From: Rhizobacter sp. Root1238
GTDB taxonomy: Bacteria; Pseudomonadota; Gammaproteobacteria; Burkholderiales; Burkholderiaceae_C
DNA: 64,000 bases
Assembly (NCBI RefSeq): GCF_001425825.1
Contig: NZ_LMDM01000001.1
Span: 132,204 to 196,203 of the forward strand
Direction of reading: 5' to 3'
This document shows, piece by piece, positions 8,873 to 16,952 of the stretch; the stretch's first letter is position 1, and each line of letters starts with the position of its first letter. A program made the translations under genes and the position numbers. A model generated the notes under the pieces. It was not told the origin of the DNA and did no database searches. It was given only the letters and a program-made list of their open reading frames with translations.

Positions 8873-9364
8873 ATGCTGACGATCACCGCTGAAGACCCCG
8901 GCTCACCCGACGCGCGGGCGCTGATGGACGAACTCTCCGACACGCTGGCGTCGATCACCGGCGACGCGGGCCGCAGCTCGTTCGACCCGGACGACGTGCG
9001 CCATCCGCAGGCCTGCTTCGCCGTGGCGCGCGATGCGCAGTCGCGGCCGGTCGGCTGCGGTGCGCTGCGGCCGCTGCAGCCGGGCATTGCCGAACTGAAG
9101 CGCATGTACGCCCTGCCTGGCACTCGCGGCGTCGGCTCGGCGCTGCTCGCCTTCCTCGAGGCCGAGGCGGCCGCCCTCGGCTACCACGCGCTGTGGCTGT
9201 CGACCCGCGTGGTCAACGAACGGGCCATCGGCTTCTACGAATCGCGCGGCTATGCGCGCATCCCCAACTTCGGCCACTACGCCGGGCGCACGCAATCGGT
9301 GTGCCTCGCGAAGGCGCTCGCGGCCGAGTCCTTTCCCAGAACAGACCCGAGACAAACCCCATGA
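8873..9364 (+). CDS. GNAT-family N-acetyltransferase
   Basis: A 163-residue acetyl-CoA-dependent acyltransferase of the GNAT fold. The acetyl-CoA pyrophosphate loop reads LPGTRGVGSALLAFLE (about residues 80-95), followed by the beta-5/alpha-4 segment ERAIGFYESRGYARIPNFGHY, typical of PhnO/YhdJ-like small GNATs. The substrate is unknown. Its stop codon overlaps the ATG of the downstream family 3 glycoside hydrolase (ATGA), so the two are co-translated. That pairing might hint at an amino-sugar substrate, but this is inference only. Confidence 0.85.
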   Translation: MLTITAEDPGSPDARALMDELSDTLASITGDAGRSSFDPDDVRHPQACFAVARDAQSRPVGCGALRPLQPGIAELKRMYALPGTRGVGSALLAFLEAEAAALGYHALWLSTRVVNERAIGFYESRGYARIPNFGHYAGRTQSVCLAKALAAESFPRTDPRQTP

Positions 9365-11754
9365 CCCACCCCTACCAAGACGCGGCCCGCCCGATCCCCG
9401 AACGCGTGGCCGACCTGCTCGCGCGCATGACGCTCGACGAGAAGATCGCGCAGCTGCACGCCTTCTGGCTGCTGCTGTCGGAAGACGGCCGGCACCGCCC
9501 GCGCATGGACAGCTTCACCGGTGGCAGCGACGCCGAGACCGTGCGGCACGGCCTGCGCCATGGCCTCGGCCAGATCTCGCGCCCGCTCGGCAGCCACAGC
9601 GTCGATCCGGTCGCCGGCGTGCGCGCGCTGAACCGGCTGCAGAAGTTCCTCGTCGAGGAGACCCGGCTCGGCATTCCGGCGATGTCGCACGAGGAATGCC
9701 TGGTCGGGCTGATGGGCCGCGGCGCCACGCTGTTCCCGTCGGCCCTGTCGTACGGCGCCACCTGGAACCCCGAATTGATCGAACGCGCCGCGCAGGCCAT
9801 CGGCCGCGAAGTGCGCAGCGTCGGCTGCCACCACGGCCTCGCGCCGGTGCTCGACGTCTCGCGCGACGTGCGCTGGGGCCGCACCGAAGAGACCTTCGGC
9901 GAAGACCCCTACCTCGTCGGCGTGCTGGCCACGCGCTATGTGCGCGGGCTGCAGGGGCCGCGCCGCGACCTGCTGGCCACGCTGAAGCACTATGCCGGCC
10001 ATTCGGCCAGCGAAGGTGCGCGCAACCACGCGCCGGTGAGCCTCGGCTGGCGCGAGCTGAACGACGTGTTCCTGTTGCCGTTCGAGATGGCGGTGAAGCA
10101 GGCGAACGCCGGCTCGGTGATGCCGGCCTACCACGACATCGACGGCGAGCCGGCGCATGCGTCGCACCACCTGCTGACCGAGGTGCTGCGCGGCCAATGG
10201 GGCTTCGACGGGCTGGTCGTCGCCGACTACGTCGGCATCAGCCTGCTGTACCAGCACCACGGTGTCGCCGCCGACCGGGCCGAGGCCGCGGCGCAGGCCT
10301 TCAACGCCGGGCTCGACATCGAGCTGCCGGGCGACGACTGCGCGCCGCAGCTGCGCCAGGCGCTCGAGCGCGGGCTGATCACCGCGCAGAAGATCGACGA
10401 GGTGGTCGCCCGCGTGCTGACCGAGAAGTTCCGGCTCGGATTGTTCGAGCGACCGTATGCCGACGAGGCCGGCATCGCGCTGCAGCACCCCGACACCGTC
10501 GCGCTGGCGCGCGAGGTGGCGCGGCAATCGGTCGTCGTGCTGCACAACGACGGCATGCTGCCGCTGGACGCGCGCGCCGGCCGGCGCATCGCGGTGATCG
10601 GCCCGACCGCCGACGACCCGCTGGCGCTGCTCGGCGGCTACAGCTTCCCGGTGCACCTGATCCTCAACGACCAGACCGAAGGCAGCTCGCAGGTCGTCAC
10701 GCCGCTCGCGGCCCTGAAGGCGGCGTTCGGCGACGCGAACGTGCGCTACGCCCAGGGCTGCCCGATCCTCGAGGGGCGCGGCGCCGGCGCGCCGGTGTTC
10801 CCCGGCGACGTGGCCGAGGCGGTGAACGGCGAGCGGGTCTCGCGCGTCTCGCAACGCCGCGACGGCATCGCCGCGGCGGTCGCCTGCGCGAAGGAAGCCG
10901 ATGTCGCGATCGTCTGCGTCGGCGACCTGGCCGGGCTGTTCCAGACCGGCACCGTCGGCGAAGGCTCGGATGCCGATTCGCTCGCGCTGCCCGGTGCGCA
11001 GCAGGCGCTGCTCGACGCGGTGCTCGACAGCGGCACGCCGACCATCGTCGTGCTGACCGGTGGGCGGCCGTACACGCTGGGCGGGCGCGAGCACGACCTG
11101 GCGGCGCTGGTGATGGCCTTTGCCAGCGGGCAGGAAGGCGGCACCGCGATCGCCGAGGTGCTGACCGGCGCGGTCGAGCCGTCGGGCCGGCTGACGCTGT
11201 CGGTGCCGAAGAGCGCCGGTGCGATGCCGTACTTCTACAACCACAAGCTGAAGAGTGCCGGCACGCCGATCGCGCTGCATTTCGGCAGCCGCTACCCGTT
11301 CGGCCATGGGCTGTCGTACACCGCGTTCGCGTACGACGAGCTGCAGCTGGCGCAGCCGACGGTCGACATCGAGCGCGGCGAGGTCGAGCTGTCGTGCCGC
11401 ATCACCAACACCGGCACGCGCGCCGGCGTCGAGGTGCCGCAGCTGTATGTGCGCGACGTGCTGGCGTCGGCGGTGCGGCCGGTGAAGGAGCTGAAGGGCT
11501 TCGCACGGCTGGCGCTGGCGCCGGGCGAATCGGCGCGCGTGCGCTTCCAGCTGCCGGTCGACATGCTGAACTTCACCGGCGCGAGCGGTGCGCGCATCGT
11601 CGAGCCGGGCGCGTTCGAACTGCAGGTCGGCGCGTCGAGCGCCGACATCCGCTTGCGCACCAGCGTGCAGGTCACCGGCGCGGTGCGCACGCTGGGCCGC
11701 GACTGGCGGATGGAAAGCCGCGCCACCTGTCAGATGCTGGGGCAGCAGACGTAG
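9361..11754 (+). CDS. Family 3 glycoside hydrolase (beta-glucosidase/xylosidase type)
   Basis: A 797-residue GH3 enzyme that releases non-reducing-end beta-linked sugars. The N-terminal TIM barrel holds the KHYAGHSASEGARN segment and the nucleophile aspartate D289 in LVVADYVG. The alpha/beta sandwich domain follows (GRRIAVIGPTADDPLALLGG), and a C-terminal fibronectin-III-like domain includes the PFGHGLSYTAFAY and VRPVKELKGFARL segments. There is no signal peptide, so it is probably cytoplasmic and acts on imported oligosaccharides. The ATG overlaps the stop of the GNAT gene. Exact sugar specificity is not readable. The porin 8 kb upstream fits a saccharide-using lifestyle but is not in the same operon. 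Confidence 0.88.
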   Translation: MTHPYQDAARPIPERVADLLARMTLDEKIAQLHAFWLLLSEDGRHRPRMDSFTGGSDAETVRHGLRHGLGQISRPLGSHSVDPVAGVRALNRLQKFLVEETRLGIPAMSHEECLVGLMGRGATLFPSALSYGATWNPELIERAAQAIGREVRSVGCHHGLAPVLDVSRDVRWGRTEETFGEDPYLVGVLATRYVRGLQGPRRDLLATLKHYAGHSASEGARNHAPVSLGWRELNDVFLLPFEMAVKQANAGSVMPAYHDIDGEPAHASHHLLTEVLRGQWGFDGLVVADYVGISLLYQHHGVAADRAEAAAQAFNAGLDIELPGDDCAPQLRQALERGLITAQKIDEVVARVLTEKFRLGLFERPYADEAGIALQHPDTVALAREVARQSVVVLHNDGMLPLDARAGRRIAVIGPTADDPLALLGGYSFPVHLILNDQTEGSSQVVTPLAALKAAFGDANVRYAQGCPILEGRGAGAPVFPGDVAEAVNGERVSRVSQRRDGIAAAVACAKEADVAIVCVGDLAGLFQTGTVGEGSDADSLALPGAQQALLDAVLDSGTPTIVVLTGGRPYTLGGREHDLAALVMAFASGQEGGTAIAEVLTGAVEPSGRLTLSVPKSAGAMPYFYNHKLKSAGTPIALHFGSRYPFGHGLSYTAFAYDELQLAQPTVDIERGEVELSCRITNTGTRAGVEVPQLYVRDVLASAVRPVKELKGFARLALAPGESARVRFQLPVDMLNFTGASGARIVEPGAFELQVGASSADIRLRTSVQVTGAVRTLGRDWRMESRATCQMLGQQT

Positions 11755-11794
11755 ACTCGACGGACCGCCCCCACCGGGGCCTGCCAGGTCCGTC

Positions 11795-12370
11795 ATGTCC
11801 GAGCCGTCGAGCCGTTTCCCCGTTCTCGAGACGCAGCGCCTGCTGCTGCGCGAGACCTCGCTTGCCGACGCGCCGGTGCTGTTCGCGATCCATGCCGATG
11901 CCGACGCGATGCGCTGGTTCGGCACCGAGCCGCTGCCGGACGAACAGGCCGCGCAGAAGGTGATCGAGGGCTGGGCGACGGCCCGCACGCTGGCCAATCC
12001 GGGCATCCGCTGGGGGATCGAGCGGCGCGCCGACGGCCGGCTGATCGGCACCTGCGGCATGTTCCGCTGGAACCGCCAGTGGCGCGCCTGCATGGTCGGC
12101 TACGAACTCGCGCGCGAGGCCTGGGGCCAGGGCTTCATGCGCGAAGCGCTGCTCGCGGTGCTGGGCTTCGGCTTCGTGCAGATGCAGCTGAACCGCGTCG
12201 AGGCGCAGGTGCACCCCGACAACCTCGCGTCGCTGAAGCTGGTGCAGCGCCTCGGCTTCGTGCGCGAAGGCCTGCTGCGCGAGGCCGGCTGGTGGGGCGG
12301 GCAGGCGCAGGACCTGGTGCAGTTCTCGCTGCTGCGGCGCGAGCAGCGGGTGGTGGTGCTTCCGGAGTGA
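11795..12370 (+). CDS. RimJ/RimL-type GNAT acetyltransferase
   Basis: A 191-residue GNAT of the RimJ/RimL/SpeG-like group. It opens with LETQRLLLRETSLADA and carries the YELAREAWGQGFMREAL acetyl-CoA loop near residue 100 and the VEAQVHPDNLASLKLVQRLGF helix. Relatives acetylate ribosomal-protein N-termini or small amines, but the target here is unknown. The gene stands alone between the GH3 gene and the convergent AbiE-like module, whose stop codon lies two bases beyond its own. Confidence 0.85.
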   Translation: MSEPSSRFPVLETQRLLLRETSLADAPVLFAIHADADAMRWFGTEPLPDEQAAQKVIEGWATARTLANPGIRWGIERRADGRLIGTCGMFRWNRQWRACMVGYELAREAWGQGFMREALLAVLGFGFVQMQLNRVEAQVHPDNLASLKLVQRLGFVREGLLREAGWWGGQAQDLVQFSLLRREQRVVVLPE

Positions 12371-12372
12371 GT

Positions 12373-13068
12373 TCAGAGGCCGGCGAGGCGGCGCAGGCGG
12401 TCGAGGATGATGCCGGCGCGGGTTTGGCTGGCGGGATCTCCGCGCAGGTGCATGGGAATCGTGTCAACGAACCGGCGATCGGCGAGCAAATCGTCGAACC
12501 CCTGGCGCAGGTAGGCGCGCACGTCGTCGGCTGCAGCATCGACTTCAGCCGCAAGTTCCGGCCTGCCGTCGACGAGGTTGATGATGTCTTCCATATCGTG
12601 GTGGCCGAAATCGCCTTTGCCGCGTCCGCGGAAGGCCTCCAACTTGGTCGCCAACAACAGCGCGGGGCTGGCGACCAGCACGCTCACACCGTTGCGCAGT
12701 GTCTTGCGCCACGCACTGCGCACCGCATGCCCGTACCAGCGATTGGTGGAGTGCCCCAGCACTGAAGCGTCGCTGGGCATGACGTCCAGCTGCAGGACGC
12801 CGTGTGTCCACCGGCACATGTGCTCGGCGGCAGCGCTTGGATGAAACCCACGCTCTTCGAGCCTGCCGCACAGGACGTAGTACTCGCCGACGGTGGTGAC
12901 CTCGGCCACCAGATCCACATCGACTGTCTGGCGCACTGGAGGGCTTGCGGGGTCGGTGATCAGCAGGCCGATGGAGCATCCGCCGACCAGCACCAGTTCA
13001 TCACGCAAGTCGCCCAGCTGGATCGCGACCTGTTCCAACGCAACGATGTTCGGGTCGTCGGGATTCAT
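12373..13068 (-). CDS. AbiEii-like nucleotidyltransferase (candidate toxin)
   Basis: A 231-residue protein with the minimal nucleotidyltransferase signature: GGCS at residues 29-32, DVDL at 50-53, and a third acidic strand LQLDVMPSD near 95, followed by the KLEAFRGRGKGDFGHHDME segment seen in AbiEii/DUF1814 proteins. In characterised relatives (AbiEii, MenT) the enzyme is a toxin that adds nucleotides to tRNA or other targets and is held in check by a winged-helix antitoxin. Here the upstream gene is such a winged-helix protein and overlaps by four bases. Base composition is visibly less GC-rich than the flanks. A toxin role is inferred, not shown. Confidence 0.75.
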   Translation of the reverse strand: MNPDDPNIVALEQVAIQLGDLRDELVLVGGCSIGLLITDPASPPVRQTVDVDLVAEVTTVGEYYVLCGRLEERGFHPSAAAEHMCRWTHGVLQLDVMPSDASVLGHSTNRWYGHAVRSAWRKTLRNGVSVLVASPALLLATKLEAFRGRGKGDFGHHDMEDIINLVDGRPELAAEVDAAADDVRAYLRQGFDDLLADRRFVDTIPMHLRGDPASQTRAGIILDRLRRLAGL

Positions 13069-13601
13069 GCGAGGCGCTCCTCAAGCAAGGCCGACCCCAG
13101 TTCGCGTTCGCGCGCGGCGCCGATGCGCATGGCATCGAGAAGACTCAGGACATCGAACAGCTTCTCATCCGTGCGGCATGCCGCCGGCACCGTGTGGTGC
13201 AACGGAACGAGGCTGGGGCCGTAGGCGTCGCCATGCGCATCCGGCCACACGGGTGGCATGCCGCCCGCTTGATTGAAATGAGAACGCAGCGATGGGCCGG
13301 CCAATGACGTCGCCATGCCGCGCGACAGGCCGCCCACCACGGCAGGGAAGGCATATCTCGCCCCATGGATGGTGAATTCGGCGAGGGCCGGACGCATAGC
13401 GCGCATCCCGCCGCCGACACGGGTCAGCAGCCAAGCCTGCTCGCAGCGCTTGATCGAGCCATGGACGGCCGATACCGCCATCTCCAGCTCCTGTGCCAAG
13501 CTTGCGAGCAGGAACTCCCGGTCGCTGTTGACGCGGATCTTCAACGCCACGACCAGATCCTGGGGCTTGAGCACCAACTGCTTTGCGGCCAGGCGAGTCA
13601 T
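13065..13601 (-). CDS. Winged-helix protein, candidate antitoxin of the AbiE-like pair
   Basis: A 178-residue protein whose N-terminal part (about residues 10-62) reads as a winged helix: a leading helix DLVVALKIRV, then FLLASLAQELEMAVSAVHG and a recognition-like helix SIKRCEQAWLL. The remainder has no motif I know. It is the first gene of a two-gene unit, with ATGA overlap to the nucleotidyltransferase, the arrangement of AbiEi/AbiEii antitoxin-toxin operons. An inverted-repeat pair lies directly upstream of its start (13608-13699) and could be its operator. The gene is shorter than typical AbiEi, so this may be a distinct antitoxin family. Confidence 0.65.
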   Translation of the reverse strand: MTRLAAKQLVLKPQDLVVALKIRVNSDREFLLASLAQELEMAVSAVHGSIKRCEQAWLLTRVGGGMRAMRPALAEFTIHGARYAFPAVVGGLSRGMATSLAGPSLRSHFNQAGGMPPVWPDAHGDAYGPSLVPLHHTVPAACRTDEKLFDVLSLLDAMRIGAARERELGSALLEERLA

Positions 13602-13607
13602 GATTGC

Positions 13608-13699
13608 TTTCTCATTTCCGGAATTTGGAATTGTCGGTATTCTGCACGATCAGCTCTGCTGGGTAACGCGACGAAATTCTAATTTCCAGAAACGAGAAA
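13608..13699. repeat. 19-bp imperfect inverted-repeat pair beside the AbiE-like module
   Basis: The arm at 13608-13626 (TTTCTCATTTCCGGAATTT) and the arm at 13681-13699 are inverted copies matching at 16 of 19 positions. The AT-rich gap between them is the only intergenic DNA between the antitoxin start (13601) and the SulP stop (13702). The arms could be paired operators for the winged-helix protein, or an imprint of the event that inserted the module. Sequence alone does not decide between these. Confidence 0.6.
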
Positions 13700-13701
13700 A
13701 T

Positions 13702-15429
13702 TTATGCCGGCGCGGCGTTGACGGCTCCTGCCATCACCCCCTGGTGCACGCTCAGGAACACCTCCCCCTTGAACCACTGCGGCCACCCACCCGCCCGCAG
13801 CCCGTCCATCACCGGCCCCTTCACCTCCGACAGGTCCAGCCGCATGCCGCGTGCGGCCAGCATGTCCTGCAGCGCGCGCAGCGCCTCCAGCCCGCTCAGG
13901 TCGATGCGGTTCACCGGCGCCATCTGCAGCAGCACGCGCCGCGTGTCCGGGTGCGTCGCCAGGTGCTGCGCGACCACGTCCTCCAGCTGGCGGGCGTTGG
14001 TGAACAGCAGGCTCTCGTCGATGCGCAGCGCGAGCACGCCGGGCGTCAGCTCGACCTGGTAGCGGTCGATGTTGCGGTAGTGCTCGGTGCCCGGCACGCG
14101 GCCGATCAGCGCCACGTGCGGCCGCGCGGTGCGCTGCAGCAGCAATGCGATCGACGCCGCGACCCCCACGCCGAGCGACCACCCGGCCCCGAACAGCAGC
14201 ATCAGCAGCGCCACCGTGACCATCACCGCCCATTCGCTGCGCGCGTAGTGCCAGGCCTCGCGGAACGGCCCGAGTGCGAGGCCCGACAGCACCGCCACCA
14301 GGATCGTCGCGGCCAGCACCGGCGTCGGCAGCCACGCGAGCGGCTGTGCCAGCAGCAGCATCGCCAGCACCATCAGGATCGCGGTGAACACCCCCGCCAT
14401 GCGCGTGCGGCTGCCGGCTTCCAGGCTGACGATGCTGCGCGAGAAGCTCGCGCTGACCGGCATGCCGCCCGAAAGCGCCGCCGCCAGGTTGGCCGCGCCG
14501 AGCCCCGCCAGCTCGCGCCGCGGCGCGACGCGCTGGCCGAGCCGGCGCGCCAGCGATTCGGCGACCACCAGGCTGCTGACATAGGTGACCAGCGCGATCA
14601 GCAGCGCCTGCGGCAGCAGCCCCCACCACAGCGCGGCGTCGAGCAGCGGCAGCGCGAGCGTCGGCGACAGCGTCGGCAGCGCGCCGACCAGCGTCACGCC
14701 GTGCCGGTCGGCCTGCGTCAGCATCGCGATCGCCATCGCGCCGAGCAGCACCGCCAGCGGCACCAGCCGGCCGACCAGCACCGCGCGCGGCCGGCCGAAC
14801 CGCGCCGCCAGCCACGGCTGCGCATGGCGTCGGGTGAACCACAGCAGCGCGACGGCGCCGACGCCGTAGGCCGCCGTCAGCGGCGCCCACGGCCGCACCG
14901 CCTGCCACCAGCTGTGCAGCACCTGCACCGCGTCGGCACCGCGGGCCGACGAGCCGAGCAGCACCGGCAGCTGGCTGAGCGCGATCGACAGCGTCGCGCC
15001 GGTCTCGAAGCCGTGCAGCACCGGCACGCTGAGCAGCGCGGCCAGCGCGTCGAGGCGCAGCCAGGCGGCCAGCACCAGCAGCAGGCCGACCTCGGCCGCC
15101 AGCACCAGCGCGACGGCCGGGGCCCCGACGCCGGGCGGCGCCTGGCCGATGGCCTGCGCGATCATCAGCGCCAGCACCGCGGCCGGGCCGACGCCCAGCA
15201 CCGGGCTGGAACCGAGCGCCGCATAGGCCACCAGCGGCAGCAGGCTGGCATACAGCCCGACCTGCGCCGGCAGCCCGGCGAGCAGCGCATAGGCCAGGCT
15301 CTGGGGGATCAGCAGCACGCTGATGACGAAGGCGGCCACCAGGTCGTCGCGCAGGGCCTCGCGGCGGTAGCGGCGGAGCTGGTCGCGGAGGTCGGCACGC
15401 CAGTCGCGGCGCCAGGGAGTGAACTGCAT
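13702..15429 (-). CDS. SulP-family anion transporter with STAS domain
   Basis: A 575-residue inner-membrane transporter of the SLC26/SulP family, which moves sulfate, bicarbonate or dicarboxylates. The N-terminal half carries the family signature around VLLIPQSLAYALLAGLPAQVG and GSSPVLGVGPAAV, then about 12 helices. The C-terminal STAS domain (about residues 455-560) includes the NRIDLSGLEAL strand-helix typical of anti-sigma-antagonist-like folds. The ATG at 15429 is at the start of MQFTPWRRDWRADLRDQLRRY; longer in-frame versions read into the upstream gene. The substrate is not assignable. Confidence 0.87.
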   Translation of the reverse strand: MQFTPWRRDWRADLRDQLRRYRREALRDDLVAAFVISVLLIPQSLAYALLAGLPAQVGLYASLLPLVAYAALGSSPVLGVGPAAVLALMIAQAIGQAPPGVGAPAVALVLAAEVGLLLVLAAWLRLDALAALLSVPVLHGFETGATLSIALSQLPVLLGSSARGADAVQVLHSWWQAVRPWAPLTAAYGVGAVALLWFTRRHAQPWLAARFGRPRAVLVGRLVPLAVLLGAMAIAMLTQADRHGVTLVGALPTLSPTLALPLLDAALWWGLLPQALLIALVTYVSSLVVAESLARRLGQRVAPRRELAGLGAANLAAALSGGMPVSASFSRSIVSLEAGSRTRMAGVFTAILMVLAMLLLAQPLAWLPTPVLAATILVAVLSGLALGPFREAWHYARSEWAVMVTVALLMLLFGAGWSLGVGVAASIALLLQRTARPHVALIGRVPGTEHYRNIDRYQVELTPGVLALRIDESLLFTNARQLEDVVAQHLATHPDTRRVLLQMAPVNRIDLSGLEALRALQDMLAARGMRLDLSEVKGPVMDGLRAGGWPQWFKGEVFLSVHQGVMAGAVNAAPA

Positions 15430-15540
15430 CGGCCGATTGTCCGTCGAGTGCCATCCCCAAGGCAGCGGATTGCCTTCGACCGCTGCCGGCCCAACACTGG
15501 CCGCGCAAGGCTGCCGCAGGCGGCCAGGGAGGCGACGACC

Positions 15541-15927
15541 ATGTGGTGGCTCAACTTCAACCCGCAGTTCAACTGGCCGTTCAGCGGCTCGGTGGTGCAG
15601 GACATCCACCCGTCGCTGCTCGCCCGCGCCGGCAACGACGAGACCGAGCTGCGTGTGCTGCGCGAGGTGGCGTCGTACGGCAAGCAGATCGGCGTGCTCA
15701 GCGACCTGGTGCTCGGGCTGGCCCGGCAGCTGCCGTCCGACGTCCTCGACGACGAGGCCCGCCATGCGCTGGCGCAGTTGCAGGAGATGAGCCGCCGGAT
15801 CGAGCGCATCAAGCAAGGCCAGGTGCCGCTGCCGCCGACGGCCGACGAGGCGCGTTCGCAGCTGCAGGCCTTGCTCGCGCACTACCCCGAACTCGCGTCT
15901 GCTGTTCCGGGCCCAAGCCAACGCTGA
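15541..15927 (+). CDS. Hypothetical protein (MWWLNFNPQFNWPFSG start)
   Basis: A 128-residue soluble protein I cannot assign. It starts with a tryptophan-rich stretch (WWLNFNPQFNWPFSG) and continues as mostly helical, charged sequence. The middle segment ETELRVLREVASYGKQIGVLSDLVL and the later LQEMSRRIERIK look like amphipathic helices that could form a coiled bundle. A GGGAGG Shine-Dalgarno lies about nine bases before the ATG. It is divergent from the SulP gene with an intergenic gap of 111 bases. No signal peptide or membrane helix is visible. Confidence 0.7.
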   Translation: MWWLNFNPQFNWPFSGSVVQDIHPSLLARAGNDETELRVLREVASYGKQIGVLSDLVLGLARQLPSDVLDDEARHALAQLQEMSRRIERIKQGQVPLPPTADEARSQLQALLAHYPELASAVPGPSQR

Positions 15928-15946
15928 GTTTCCCGGCGTAAAGTCG

Positions 15947-15971
15947 CGGGCTGTTTCCGGTGAACAGCCCG
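15947..15971 (+). promoter_or_regulatory. Perfect 9-bp hairpin ahead of the GT2 gene
   Basis: CGGGCTGTT and AACAGCCCG pair perfectly around a seven-base loop, ending three bases before the ATG at 15975 and covering an alternative GTG at 15960. TAAAGT at 15940-15945, just before it, resembles a -10 box. The hairpin would sit in the leader and hide the ribosome-binding region, so it may modulate translation. There is no T-run, so it is not a standard terminator. Confidence 0.5.
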
Positions 15972-15974
15972 TCC

Positions 15975-16952
15975 ATGCGCTCCACAGTTTCCACGCGACC
16001 GCCCCGCCCCGCCATCAGCTGCGTGATGCCGGCCTACAACGAGGCCGCCAACCTGCCGGTGCTGCTGCCGCAATTGAGCGCGCACCTGGCCGGGCTGACC
16101 GACCGCTGGGAGGTCATCGTCGTCGACGACGGCAGCACCGACGGCACCGCGCTGGCGGTCGCCCCCTTCCTGACGACGCCCGGCGTGCGCTACGTGCGGC
16201 TGTCGCGCAACTTCGGCAAGGAACAGGCGCTGACCGCGGGCATCGACCTCGCGCGCGGCGAGGTGGTGGTGCTGATGGATTCCGACCTGCAGCACCCGGT
16301 CGACCTGATCGACCGCATGGTGCAGGCCTGGGTGGGCGGGGCCGACATGGTCTGCGCGGCGCGCGCGTCGCGGGCCGACGAGACCTGGGCCAAGCGCCTG
16401 GGCACCTGGGCGTTCTACCGGCTCGTCAACACGAAGCATTCGGTGCACATCCCGGTGGATGCCGGCGATTTCCGGCTGATGGACCGACGGGTGGTCGATG
16501 CGCTGAAGTCGCTGCCCGAGCGCAACCGCTTCATGAAGGGGCTGTACGCCTGGGTCGGTTTTCGCACCGAGATCATCGACTACACGCCGGCCGAGCGGCA
16601 TGCCGGCACCAGCAGCTTCTCGATGCGCAGCCTGGTGCGGCTCGCGCTGACCGGCGTCACCGCATTCTCGAACGTGCCGCTGCGGCTGTGGAGCGCGCTC
16701 GGCGCGTTGATCGCGTTCGGTGGCATGGGCTTCGGGCTGTTCGTCATCGGGCAGCACTTCATCTACGGCCACGACGTGCCGGGCTGGGCGACGCTGGTGT
16801 GCAGCCTGATGTTCTTCAGCGGCGTGCAGCTGCTGTCGATCGGCATCCTCGGCGAGTACGTCGGCCGCATCTTCGACGAGGTCAAGCGCCGCCCGATCTA
16901 CCTGGTGGCGAGCGAAGCCGGCCAGGGGCTGGCGGAGCCCGACGCCCGATGA
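15975..16952 (+). CDS. GT2-family polyprenyl-phosphate glycosyltransferase
   Basis: A 325-residue enzyme of the DPM1/ArnC-like group, which loads a sugar from a nucleotide donor onto undecaprenyl phosphate at the inner face of the membrane. Visible features are the start CVMPAYNEAANL, VVDDGSTDGT, the metal-binding DSDLQHP in place of DXD, the NRFMKGLYAWVGF region, and two C-terminal membrane helices (about residues 230-290). The ATG at 15975 is preferred; a GTG at 15960 is buried in the hairpin. Its stop overlaps the next ATG. With the HpnK-like deacetylase and the nearby GtrA protein it forms a lipid-sugar cassette. Confidence 0.85.
   Translation: MRSTVSTRPPRPAISCVMPAYNEAANLPVLLPQLSAHLAGLTDRWEVIVVDDGSTDGTALAVAPFLTTPGVRYVRLSRNFGKEQALTAGIDLARGEVVVLMDSDLQHPVDLIDRMVQAWVGGADMVCAARASRADETWAKRLGTWAFYRLVNTKHSVHIPVDAGDFRLMDRRVVDALKSLPERNRFMKGLYAWVGFRTEIIDYTPAERHAGTSSFSMRSLVRLALTGVTAFSNVPLRLWSALGALIAFGGMGFGLFVIGQHFIYGHDVPGWATLVCSLMFFSGVQLLSIGILGEYVGRIFDEVKRRPIYLVASEAGQGLAEPDAR

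Noticed and set aside
15960-15962. GTG as start of the GT2 gene
   Set aside because: It lies in the loop/right side of a perfect hairpin with no Shine-Dalgarno; the ATG at 15975 still precedes the conserved first strand.
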